Shown: positions 25,666 through 33,972 of the stretch, one piece after another
How the letters are laid out: each line of letters opens with the position of its first letter
Numbering within the stretch: the stretch's first letter is position 1
Assembly (NCBI GenBank): GCA_031414695.1
Contig: JANNWG010000037.1
Span: 1 to 64,000, forward strand
Origin: UKL13-2 sp031414695
Lineage (GTDB): Bacteria; Pseudomonadota; Gammaproteobacteria; Burkholderiales; Usitatibacteraceae
Direction of reading: 5' to 3'
DNA length: 64,000 bases
The notes under the pieces: model-generated
Told to the model about the DNA's origin: nothing
The model's input: the letters and a program-made list of their open reading frames with translations, nothing else
Database searches by the model: none
Program-made: the position numbers and the translations under genes

Positions 25666-26658
25666 CTATTCTGCCGCTTCTGCGTCTGAAGCTGACAATA
25701 CCGTTAAACGCCGACTGCGCTCATCACGCGGCGTCATTCCATAGTGGCCGCGATATGCACTCGAAAAATGTGGCCCCGATGAAAATCCGCAAGATAATCC
25801 AATTTGCAAAATCGACTGGCTTGTCTCACGCAGCAACTGTCGCGCACGGGTCAGCCGCATCTCCAAATAATAGCGCGATGGCAGACTTGCAAGATGCTGC
25901 TTAAACAGCCGCTCTAGCTGTCGTCTTGACACACCAACTAAACGCGCAATTTCCTCAGTGGGCAGTGGCTCTTCAAAATTAGCCTCCATGAGCGAAACGG
26001 CCTCAGTTAATTTTGGCTGACCACCACCAATGCGCGCCGAAAGCGGCACGCGTTGTCGCTCATCCTGATTACGCGCGCGCTCAATGCCGAGCTGATCCAT
26101 TACGTCTGCGGTCATCTCAGCGCCGTACTGTGCTGTGACAAGCGCTAGTAACAAATCCTGCGCGGCACTACCACCCGCAGCGGTCACACGCCCACGATCA
26201 ATTTCAAAAATATGCGACGATACGACAATATTCGGAAAGTGCTCCGCAAATAGCCCTGTATAAGGCCAATGAATCGTGGCGCGATAGCTATCCAGTAGCC
26301 CCGCCCTCGCCAGCAGCCACGCACCTGTGCCAATGCCGCCTAAGCGCATGCCACTTGTCTCAGCTTGTTTTAATTTCGCAATGATGTCCTCATAGCCGGT
26401 CTCCGCCAGAGGCGCATCGCCGACGACGATCACCAAATCAAAACGCGAAATCTCATCCAGTGAGACAGCCGCAGCAACAGCTATTTGCGAAGCGCTCTTA
26501 ATCAATTGATTCGGCTGACCAATGATGGAGGTGCGAATCAGCGTATCTCCCGCCACATCATTAGCCGCCTCAATTACCCCCAAGGCACTACCCAATGCCG
26601 ACAGCGAAAAACGCGGCAGCAAGATAAATCCAATTTCTTGAAGACTGTAGGTTGGCAT
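25666..26658 (-). CDS. GlxA/AraC-family regulator of arginine catabolism (ArgR type)
   Basis: This 330-residue protein has an N-terminal class I glutamine amidotransferase-like (DJ-1/PfpI) domain (residues 10-190; GGIGTGAWLLARAGLLD near 105) and a C-terminal AraC helix-turn-helix pair (residues 215-315; PTEEIARLVGVSRRQLERLF and GLSCGFSSGPHFSSAYRGHYG). The Pseudomonas aeruginosa ArgR that activates aruCFGDB has this same architecture. Its place directly upstream of astC on the same strand, 107 bases away, supports the same role here. Arginine as effector is inferred. Note that the E. coli ArgR is an unrelated protein. Confidence 0.88.
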   Translation of the reverse strand: MPTYSLQEIGFILLPRFSLSALGSALGVIEAANDVAGDTLIRTSIIGQPNQLIKSASQIAVAAAVSLDEISRFDLVIVVGDAPLAETGYEDIIAKLKQAETSGMRLGGIGTGAWLLARAGLLDSYRATIHWPYTGLFAEHFPNIVVSSHIFEIDRGRVTAAGGSAAQDLLLALVTAQYGAEMTADVMDQLGIERARNQDERQRVPLSARIGGGQPKLTEAVSLMEANFEEPLPTEEIARLVGVSRRQLERLFKQHLASLPSRYYLEMRLTRARQLLRETSQSILQIGLSCGFSSGPHFSSAYRGHYGMTPRDERSRRLTVLSASDAEAAE

Positions 26659-26788
26659 TTGGTTGGTATGCGATAAATACTTGTTAACGTATTATCCAAG
26701 AAACAGGTGTCAATCGCTAGACTATGCTTGAAACACCGCGCCAATGCTATCGTTTGCTAACTTACGTTTGCGCCAAGCTGCAAAAGTT

Positions 26789-27553
26789 TCAGCGCCTACT
26801 CATTGCCCAACGCCACAATTTTTCAACAGGCACCGGCAATACTAAAAACCAATGTTCAAGCACCGCAAGCGTCAAGAGAGTAGCAAGCAACGTGTATCCA
26901 GTACGCTCAAAGGCACTTGCATGCTGTGCTAGCGCAACCTGCCACAGCAGGTATGCCGCAACACTAGCGGCGGTAACGACAACGGGAAACAGCAGGTTTA
27001 AACTGCGCTTGCCGAAATAACTTTCAAGGTAAGCGAGTTGTGGCGGCAAAAAAGATTCATACCGATTGCGTACGCCAAAAAATAAATTAAGTTTGGCCGA
27101 TAAACGCATCACCCATAGAATCAGAAAAGTGTATGCGCCAATCTGGTTAGGTTGTTTCCAACTTGCCGCAAATAAGACAAGCATAGATGCAATCAGCGCG
27201 AGCTCATGAAACAAAATGGCTTCTGTCGCATATAAAAATTTTTGCGTTTCAGTCGCCTGCGGTGGGCAAAGCGTACGACGAGTCCCGGTGACAAAGCCCA
27301 TCAAAAAAGCCATTTCTTGCCAACCCCATACCAACAACGCCGCTGTGAAACCAATATACGCATTAGTTTCAGTCGCTTCATGGCTAGCTAGCGCGAGCAT
27401 CATCAGTGCACCAATCGCTAATGCAGTTGCACCGGCCATACTGGTCAAATAGGTTTTAACAGGCCTTTGGTCAAGAAATAAAATTAAGCCCGTGCTGAAC
27501 CACCATACCAGCAGGACAAACACTGCTGGAAAAACCAGAGTCGTCAATTCCAC
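26789..27553 (-). CDS. puhE: Photosynthetic complex assembly protein PuhE (DUF3623)
   Basis: This 254-residue integral membrane protein has about seven hydrophobic segments. The motifs LVWGWQEMAFLMGFVTG near residue 93, ATEAILFHELALIAS near residue 130 and LSAKLNLFFGVRNRYESFLP near residue 171 are those of the PuhE/DUF3623 family, which is nearly restricted to purple phototrophs. In Rhodobacter, loss of puhE changes bacteriochlorophyll synthesis and reaction-centre levels. It is the last gene of the minus-strand photosynthesis block, 38 bases after acsF. A gap of 130 bases separates it from the arginine regulator. Confidence 0.93.
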   Translation of the reverse strand: MELTTLVFPAVFVLLVWWFSTGLILFLDQRPVKTYLTSMAGATALAIGALMMLALASHEATETNAYIGFTAALLVWGWQEMAFLMGFVTGTRRTLCPPQATETQKFLYATEAILFHELALIASMLVLFAASWKQPNQIGAYTFLILWVMRLSAKLNLFFGVRNRYESFLPPQLAYLESYFGKRSLNLLFPVVVTAASVAAYLLWQVALAQHASAFERTGYTLLATLLTLAVLEHWFLVLPVPVEKLWRWAMSRR

Positions 27554-27591
27554 AGCAAAGCCAACTTAGTTGGCTATAGAAATACAAACAA

Positions 27592-28656
27592 CTACCATGC
27601 AGGCACCATACGAATGTCTGCAGGCAAGGCGTGATGCTTAACAGGGAAGCAATATAGGCGTAGAAATGTGACGCCGCCAGCAATTGCCCACATGCCTTGC
27701 TTTACCAAGCCTAGTAGACCGCCGCGTTTTTTGGCTTGGGCAATATTGTCAGAGATGGTGTGCAAGCGTTCAAGAGCAGCTCGAAATTGCGGATGATCGC
27801 TATCTAGCGAAATTGGAAATACTTGTTTGGTAATCTCAGTAGTGATACGAAAAACGGTGTAATCGTATTCTTTTGGATCTAGCCCCATTGCGATGTGCAA
27901 CATGGGGCGAGTATGGTCACGCACATACATGGTGGCATACACAGCGACTAAGAAAAATCGAATCCAATAAACATTTAACCCCGTGAGTAATTTTGGATTC
28001 GCACGCATGATAAGAGCAAATGATTCGCCATGTCTAAACTCATCATTACACCAACGTTCAAACCAACGAAAAATAGGATGAAAGCGCTTATCCGGATTTT
28101 TTTCTAGTTGACGAAAAATAGTGATGTACCGCGCATAACCAATTTTTTCGGATAAGTAGGTTGCATAGAAAATAAATTTTGGCTTAAAGAAGGTGTATTT
28201 TTTAGTCTTTTTTAAGTCACCCAAATCAACGGCTAATCCATAGTCGCGCAGTGATTGATTGATAAATCCCGAATGTCGCGATTCATCACGCGCCATGAAG
28301 GTCATCAGCTGTTTAATATCAGGATTTTCGACATTCTTACGAATTTCGTTATACAAGATTTGTCCTGAAAATTCAGATGTCAATGAACTGACTAAAAAAT
28401 CCAAAAATTCTTGCTTAAGCTCTGGTGACATATCGTGAATTTCAGACGCAAATTCTGGCGTGCGTTGAAAGTGATCATGGTTATTGTCGCCCTCGTATTC
28501 AGTCATCATCTGATCCCACTCACGGCGAACGCTCGATACATCGAGTTTATCCATGGCGGCAAAGTCAGTGGTGTAGAAACGCGGACTAATGAGAGAATCG
28601 GCGCGAGCGCGGCTGCCTGCTTCTGCGGCACTATTTATGTTGGAGGGTGTTGACAT
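27592..28656 (-). CDS. acsF: Mg-protoporphyrin IX monomethyl ester oxidative cyclase
   Basis: This 354-residue di-iron protein has the two ExxH iron motifs in FMARDESRHSGFIN (residue 104 region) and WCNDEFRHGESFAL (residue 200 region), and the family motif RTPEFASEIHDMSPELKQEF near residue 64. AcsF forms the fifth ring (E) of chlorophyll with O2 and NADPH. Its presence, with no oxygen-independent bchE nearby, indicates pigment synthesis under oxygen. It lies between puhC and puhE, the arrangement known from betaproteobacterial and several alphaproteobacterial phototrophs. Confidence 0.96.
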   Translation of the reverse strand: MSTPSNINSAAEAGSRARADSLISPRFYTTDFAAMDKLDVSSVRREWDQMMTEYEGDNNHDHFQRTPEFASEIHDMSPELKQEFLDFLVSSLTSEFSGQILYNEIRKNVENPDIKQLMTFMARDESRHSGFINQSLRDYGLAVDLGDLKKTKKYTFFKPKFIFYATYLSEKIGYARYITIFRQLEKNPDKRFHPIFRWFERWCNDEFRHGESFALIMRANPKLLTGLNVYWIRFFLVAVYATMYVRDHTRPMLHIAMGLDPKEYDYTVFRITTEITKQVFPISLDSDHPQFRAALERLHTISDNIAQAKKRGGLLGLVKQGMWAIAGGVTFLRLYCFPVKHHALPADIRMVPAW

Positions 28657-28729
28657 AGACGTTCCTTACAGTTTCTGTGTATTACTGAATGATGATGCAG
28701 GAGATACTGCGTCATCTTTTATATTTTTA

Positions 28730-29272
28730 CTACGATATAAATAGAGGCGCAATAGGCGGACTAGATTTATCTTCCGGTCGCTTCGTCGCTGGTCGAACGG
28801 TTAAAAATTGCTCAAATACAGCTGCATTAGTTGCGCCAAACGATTTCAAATCTACTTGCCGCTTAGAAATAGGATCATCTAATGTCAACCTACCGTCAAC
28901 ACGCGCCGACAAGATAAACGGCGTTTCAGCACCAACGCCCAAGCGACGCCGCTCTCTTGCTAAACCACGCAATGTACCGCGCAAAAAACCGTTAGTGCCG
29001 GGAGCGACAGTATCAATCACGCTGCCATTACGCGCATCAACAATAGCAATGCTGCCGTCATTACGATCTACAAAAAATAACTCTCTAACTTGCTTCGCTT
29101 GTGCGGTCGTGATGTAGGTATCGCTTAAATCGCCAAGGCGGACGATGGTAACGGAGATTAACGTCAGCGCAACCAAGACGCCGATGACAATCAGCGGAAT
29201 TCGCAGGTGGTTACCTTGGTAGGTCACTACCGCGCCAACTCGTGCACCATCGGGACTTGGAACTTGATTCAT
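28730..29272 (-). CDS. puhC: Photosynthetic complex assembly protein PuhC
   Basis: The protein has 180 residues with one N-terminal transmembrane helix (about residues 24-46, IPLIVIGVLVALTLISVTIV) and a periplasmic C-terminal domain with LFFVDRNDGSIAIVDARNGS near residue 90. This matches PuhC, needed for normal reaction-centre and light-harvesting 1 assembly in Rhodobacter. The start overlaps the stop of puhB by four bases, so translation is coupled. Confidence 0.92.
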   Translation of the reverse strand: MNQVPSPDGARVGAVVTYQGNHLRIPLIVIGVLVALTLISVTIVRLGDLSDTYITTAQAKQVRELFFVDRNDGSIAIVDARNGSVIDTVAPGTNGFLRGTLRGLARERRRLGVGAETPFILSARVDGRLTLDDPISKRQVDLKSFGATNAAVFEQFLTVRPATKRPEDKSSPPIAPLFIS

Positions 29273-29955
29273 ACGTTTGCAACTAACCCATTGTGATTGT
29301 TGGCAGCTGAATTACCTACAACAACTTCAGTAGTGGGTACATTTGTGGCAATTCCGCCAGAGGCACTAGCCATAGCTTCCGTCAAAATATTTGCGACTGT
29401 TGCTACATTTGGAACTGAACGCATCATCGGCTGAGCTTTAACAAAATGCCAAGGACGCGCATGCGGCCAAAGATGTAAATAAGCAATTCGGTCATTGCTT
29501 CCTATAGTTAATGCGATATCACCAGCACCATTAGTAAAGCGTTTAATGCCAACGCTTTCAAGCGACTTAAACGGCAAGTTATACGTTACTGAGAGCACAA
29601 TCCCAACACGCATAACCACACGCTGGTCGGTGATAGTGTATGCCGTGGTACGCGCGGTGAGCCACGCAATTAGCGTGGTTAAGCCGACTGCTAAAATCGC
29701 TAATGGCGTTAGTATTAACACTGATAAAACGGTGTCGGCAACACTAGCGCCGTCACTCAATGCAAATACCGCGCGCAGCAGCAAAATGATAGCGAAATAA
29801 ATAACGAGTTTACGCACATGGAATGCTTCGATAGCAAGCGTTTGCCAACGGGGCGCGCCTTGCCAACGAACGACCTCGCCTGAAGGTAATTTCTCAGGCA
29901 GGCCGTGCTCTGGCTCGAACTCATGCTCAGGTACGATAAAAACTTGACGCGTCAT
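29269..29955 (-). CDS. puhB: Photosynthetic complex assembly protein PuhB
   Basis: This 228-residue membrane protein has LPSGEVVRWQGAPRWQTLAI near residue 23, three hydrophobic segments (about 49-68, 75-95 and 105-130) and a bacterial PH-like region with TDQRVVMRVGIVLSVTYNLP near residue 108. PuhB is a reaction-centre assembly factor in Rhodobacter that interacts with RC-H. The C-terminus (last 35 residues) is Gly/Ala/Asn-rich and probably disordered. It overlaps puhA upstream and puhC downstream by four bases each. Confidence 0.93.
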   Translation of the reverse strand: MTRQVFIVPEHEFEPEHGLPEKLPSGEVVRWQGAPRWQTLAIEAFHVRKLVIYFAIILLLRAVFALSDGASVADTVLSVLILTPLAILAVGLTTLIAWLTARTTAYTITDQRVVMRVGIVLSVTYNLPFKSLESVGIKRFTNGAGDIALTIGSNDRIAYLHLWPHARPWHFVKAQPMMRSVPNVATVANILTEAMASASGGIATNVPTTEVVVGNSAANNHNGLVANV

Positions 29956-30713
29956 ATTAGTGGCTCTGCACGCTCAGGAGAAGCGTACAAGGTGCCAGCG
30001 CCATAGTAGGCCATGATGCGCTCCTCTTCCATTAGGGTAACGCTCTCAGGGTTTTTAGTGCCAGGCACGTCGGCAAAATGTTTAGCAAAAATTGCGCGTA
30101 CTTTTACGCTATTGGTGATGCGCGCAAAATTCATCGGAATAAGTACTGTGCGGTTATTGGCCGCCACTTTGACTTCCAAATAACGAATTAAAATTTCGGC
30201 GCGATCTACCCAAACATCTGTCACTGTACCGGCGATAGCATTGTCACCAGCGATGACATTCATGCCAATTGGATTTGGGTCTTTAGATTCAAGATGAAAG
30301 TTAGACGCTATACGCAGAGGAACAATTTTAATTGCGTTATCTACTGTCATATCAGGTACGTCAGGACGTATTGCATAAGCACCTGGCCCTACACCCGCAA
30401 GCATTGGATTACCAATAGGGTTATATGGCGCGCCAGGATGACCACCTGCTGAAACAGCTTTGATATCAGCATCATTTCCTGAATTGGCGTGCGGAGCAGT
30501 GCGTGTTGAGCCATCGCGTAGCAAATATGTTTTAGCGTCAGGTATTCCCGGAAAACCTTCTACTCTGTCGCCTGGCGCGTCTTCACGTACTAGCGGATAT
30601 CCTTCGCGTTTACCTTCTTGATGCAGGTAATAAATTAGACCCGCAAAAAATGCCCAGAAAACGTACAAAACGATCTGTGCGACATCTATGTACTGCGTGA
30701 TTGCTCCATTCAT
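29952..30713 (-). CDS. puhA: Photosynthetic reaction centre H subunit
   Basis: This 253-residue protein has one N-terminal transmembrane helix (about residues 10-29, VLYVFWAFFAGLIYYLHQEG), an REDAPG/FPGIPDAKTYLLRDG segment near residue 44, and a PRC-barrel cytoplasmic domain with DVWVDRAEILIRYLEV near residue 167 and IPMNFARI near residue 192. The H subunit caps the L and M subunits and guides proton delivery to the secondary quinone. L and M (pufL, pufM) are not in this window. It starts 72 bases after lhaA, so it may have its own promoter as well as readthrough. Confidence 0.96.
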   Translation of the reverse strand: MNGAITQYIDVAQIVLYVFWAFFAGLIYYLHQEGKREGYPLVREDAPGDRVEGFPGIPDAKTYLLRDGSTRTAPHANSGNDADIKAVSAGGHPGAPYNPIGNPMLAGVGPGAYAIRPDVPDMTVDNAIKIVPLRIASNFHLESKDPNPIGMNVIAGDNAIAGTVTDVWVDRAEILIRYLEVKVAANNRTVLIPMNFARITNSVKVRAIFAKHFADVPGTKNPESVTLMEEERIMAYYGAGTLYASPERAEPLI

Positions 30714-30785
30714 GACTGTTTCTCCTCATTTGAATTTACATCAACACTTAACGACACATTGCATTCAATATTACTAAAAATTTAC

Positions 30786-32258
30786 CTAACTCGGAAACTC
30801 TGCCAAACCAAATTTTTGCGTTGCTTCTTTTTTCGCATTTTCATCTTGTTTTACGGATACTTGCGCTAACGGCCCTATCACGACCAAAGTCGCAAACAAT
30901 AACAAAATTTCAAGGTGATAAACCACGCTATAGCCAATTGATGGGCTTGATAATGCCTCTCCCAAATAGCCGCTTACAGACAAGTACGTTACTAAATCGC
31001 GTATGACACCGCCGGCTGCTATGGCCAATCCACCAAACGTTGCTTGAACAGCACCCCACGCGCCAAGTGCTAAACCGTTATAGCCACGGGTCTCAATATT
31101 CATGGCGGCAGTGAGAGTTGCAACTGAAAAGAGTCCCCCACCGAAGCCGACCAAACAAGCACCGATGCGAAAAATAGTGGGAGAGTCCAAGGGTGCGGCG
31201 AAAACCACCAACGAAAAACCAGCAATGCCAATGAGAATGCCGATAGCCGCAATGCGGCAGGCATCGTACCCACGAGTGAGCCATTTTGCCGCTAGGGCAA
31301 ATGCGACAAGTGAGCCCCCTGCCATGAGAGCAGTTAGTAAAGACGTAGCACCAACAGAAAGTTTTAATATTTCGCCACCATACGGCTCTAATATAATATC
31401 TTGCATGTTAAACGCCGCTGTTCCAAAACCAACTGCGACCAAAAGCCGTGTCGCGTTTGGCGTTTCACGAAATGCGCGCCACGCTTGATTAAAACTTGGA
31501 CGAATAGCTGGCGCCATTGTCTTTGAAGGCGCGCGCGCTTCTTGTTTCCATAGCGCGATGATGTTTAGGATCATCGTCACGACCGCCGCACCTTGGACAA
31601 CTTGTACCAACCGAATTTGCGAAAAATTGGCGAGCAATACGCTAAAGATAAATGAGCTTGCTACCATACCAACCAGCAACATGACGTACATGAGTGCCAC
31701 CACGCGAGGACGCGAGGTGGGTGAAGCCAAATCAGTTGCCAGTGCTAAGCCAGCAGTCTGTGTGGTGTGTAGGCCTGCACCAACCAAAAGAAAAGCCAAG
31801 GCCGCGCTAATATGACCAATACCATTAGGGAAATGAGTGTCACCAGACAATATCAATAGCGCAAAAGGCATGATGGCTAAGCCACCAAATTGTGTCAATG
31901 AACCAAACCAAATGTAAGGCACACGCCGCCAGCCGAGCACGGAAACATGGGTATCAGACTTGAACCCAATCAATGCGCGAAACGGTGCAAACACCAATGG
32001 CAATGCCACCATTAATGCCACTAGCGAGGCCGATACACCGAGCTCGACAATCATCACGCGATTTAAGGTACCCACCATGAGCGCTAAGGCCATGCCGACG
32101 CTAACTTGAAAAAGCGATAGCCGTAACAGCCTTGCAAGTGGTAATTCTTCAGTTGCCGCATCTGCGAAAGGCAAAAATCGCTTACCGACAAAGCGCCAGC
32201 TTTGGCTAACGTAGTCGTTAGCCTTCTTTACTGTAGAGGCCGGCGTTGATGTTGTCAT
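30786..32258 (-). CDS. lhaA: Light-harvesting 1 assembly protein LhaA (PucC/BCH family)
   Basis: The start is set at the ATG at 32258, which overlaps the bchM stop by four bases and gives 490 residues; the longer open frame reads into bchM. There are twelve predicted transmembrane helices of the major facilitator type, with GTLNRVMIVELGVSASLVAL near residue 55 and FKSDTHVSVLGWRRVPYIW near residue 97. LhaA delivers bacteriochlorophyll to, or assembles, the LH1 antenna next to the reaction centre. A related BCH family gene is at 45423. Confidence 0.93.
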   Translation of the reverse strand: MTTSTPASTVKKANDYVSQSWRFVGKRFLPFADAATEELPLARLLRLSLFQVSVGMALALMVGTLNRVMIVELGVSASLVALMVALPLVFAPFRALIGFKSDTHVSVLGWRRVPYIWFGSLTQFGGLAIMPFALLILSGDTHFPNGIGHISAALAFLLVGAGLHTTQTAGLALATDLASPTSRPRVVALMYVMLLVGMVASSFIFSVLLANFSQIRLVQVVQGAAVVTMILNIIALWKQEARAPSKTMAPAIRPSFNQAWRAFRETPNATRLLVAVGFGTAAFNMQDIILEPYGGEILKLSVGATSLLTALMAGGSLVAFALAAKWLTRGYDACRIAAIGILIGIAGFSLVVFAAPLDSPTIFRIGACLVGFGGGLFSVATLTAAMNIETRGYNGLALGAWGAVQATFGGLAIAAGGVIRDLVTYLSVSGYLGEALSSPSIGYSVVYHLEILLLFATLVVIGPLAQVSVKQDENAKKEATQKFGLAEFPS

Positions 32259-32974
32259 GTGGGATATACCACCGACGTAAGTTCTAATGCTTGCGATGTA
32301 TAAAACCCGCTTGAGATTTTTTGCGTGCGACCAATTTGCCACGATTGTAATTGCGTGTTTTCACCAATTTGTCGCGTGAGTACGCTAGTAGCGATAGGCT
32401 CCAACCACGGCGCACGATCTCTCTTTGGGAATAACCTACCGATACCAATCATGGTGGCTAAAATTGGTGTACGTGGTGCATAGGTAAATAAAATGCTGCG
32501 TTTAGTACGCGCTGCAAAACCTGCAAGGATATTCACCACATCACTAGTTTGGTAATGAATCAAGGAATCCATTCCCACCACATAATCAAATTGACCAAGG
32601 CTAGCATCAAACATATCGCCAGCGCGAAATTCAATTTCGCCTGATACAACGTTAAATTTTTTTGGTGCGCGTTCGCGAGCTAAATCAACCAGTGTTGGCG
32701 ATAAATCGATTGCCAACACAGATGCACCACGGTGCGCTGCCTCAACCGCTAATGCACCCGTGCCACAGCCCGCATCCAGTATGCGACATCCACTCAAATT
32801 TTCCGGCAGCCAATTGAGTAAGGTCGCGCGCATTTGATCGCGACCAGCGCGAACACTTGCACGGATGCGACCAACTGGTGCATCCGACGTTAAACGTTTC
32901 CACGCGTCAACAGCGGTACGATCGAAATAAGTTTCGATTTCACCACGCCGCGCCTTGTAAGAAACATCAGACAT
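32255..32974 (-). CDS. bchM: Mg-protoporphyrin IX O-methyltransferase
   Basis: This 239-residue SAM-dependent methyltransferase has motif I ILDAGCGTGALAVEAAHRG near residue 66 and family features RRGEIETYFDRTAVDAWKRL at the N-terminus and SLIHYQTSDVVNIL near residue 134. It methylates the propionate side chain of Mg-protoporphyrin, giving the substrate of AcsF. The ATG shares its A with the bchL stop (TGATG), and its own stop overlaps the lhaA start, so the three genes are translationally linked. Confidence 0.96.
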   Translation of the reverse strand: MSDVSYKARRGEIETYFDRTAVDAWKRLTSDAPVGRIRASVRAGRDQMRATLLNWLPENLSGCRILDAGCGTGALAVEAAHRGASVLAIDLSPTLVDLARERAPKKFNVVSGEIEFRAGDMFDASLGQFDYVVGMDSLIHYQTSDVVNILAGFAARTKRSILFTYAPRTPILATMIGIGRLFPKRDRAPWLEPIATSVLTRQIGENTQLQSWQIGRTQKISSGFYTSQALELTSVVYPT

Positions 32975-33918
32975 CAATCAAATCCGAGTAGGTCAAAAAT
33001 ATCGCGGTCTTTCATCGGCATTGCACTCAACGGCTCAGTTCCCGCCCAAAGCTTTGCAGCTAAGCGCATGTACTCTTCTTTGACGATGGTTAACTCAGGC
33101 GAGTCTTCCATTTCAAATAGTGTGGCTTTTTTCAGGCGACTGCGGCGAATCACATCCAAATCAGCAAATTGCGCCATTGTCTTCAACCCGATGACATTGT
33201 TAAATTTGTCAATTTGATCAGTCTCGCGACTGCGGTTAGCAATCACGCCGCCTAAGCGCACATTGTAATTTTTAGATTTCGCTTGAATTGCCGCCACAAT
33301 GCGGTTCATTGCAAAAATAGAATCAAAGTCATTTGCGGTCACAATCAAAGCGCGATCCGCATGTTGTAGCGGTGCGGCAAACCCGCCGCAAACCACGTCG
33401 CCCAACACATCAAAAATGACAACGTCTGTGTCTTCTAGCAAATGATGCTCTTTCAGTAGCTTCACGGTTTGCCCGACAACATAACCACCACAGCCTGTAC
33501 CAGCCGGAGGGCCGCCTGCCTCTACACACATGACACCGTTATAACCTTGATACACAAAATCTTCAGTGCGTAATTCTTCTGAGTGAAAATTGACCGACTC
33601 TAAAACATCTATCACAGTGGGCATGAGTTTTTTGGTCAAAGTGAACGTGGAATCATGTTTAGGATCACAGCCGATTTGCAGTACACGTTTACCCAATAAT
33701 GAAAAAGCAACAGATAAATTGGAGGATGTGGTGCTTTTGCCAATACCGCCTTTGCCGTACACCGCAAATACCTTCGCATTACCAATTTTCATATTGGGAT
33801 CTAGCTCTACCTGCACGCTGCCCGCGCCGTCACCACGCTTAGGCATGCTTGATGACTTGCCTATGACGCTGCCGTCTTGACGCTTAATTTCTGAAAATGG
33901 TACGGTAGTTGAACTCAT
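32974..33918 (-). CDS. bchL: Dark-operative protochlorophyllide reductase, BchL iron protein
   Basis: This 314-residue nitrogenase-iron-protein homologue has the P-loop VYGKGGIGKSTTSSNLS near residue 53 and cluster ligands in CVEAGGPPAGTGCGGYV near residue 130 and VLGDVVCGGFAAP near residue 168. As a homodimer it passes electrons with ATP hydrolysis to the BchN-BchB complex for light-independent protochlorophyllide reduction. The about 35-residue N-terminal extension (SSTTVPFSEIKRQDG onward) is seen in purple bacteria. The enzyme is oxygen sensitive, which contrasts with oxygen-requiring AcsF in the same transcript. Confidence 0.97.
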   Translation of the reverse strand: MSSTTVPFSEIKRQDGSVIGKSSSMPKRGDGAGSVQVELDPNMKIGNAKVFAVYGKGGIGKSTTSSNLSVAFSLLGKRVLQIGCDPKHDSTFTLTKKLMPTVIDVLESVNFHSEELRTEDFVYQGYNGVMCVEAGGPPAGTGCGGYVVGQTVKLLKEHHLLEDTDVVIFDVLGDVVCGGFAAPLQHADRALIVTANDFDSIFAMNRIVAAIQAKSKNYNVRLGGVIANRSRETDQIDKFNNVIGLKTMAQFADLDVIRRSRLKKATLFEMEDSPELTIVKEEYMRLAAKLWAGTEPLSAMPMKDRDIFDLLGFD

Positions 33919-33972
33919 TTTGATTCCTAGTTTGGTGGTACTAATTTGACTACTTTTAAATTACGCTAAAAC

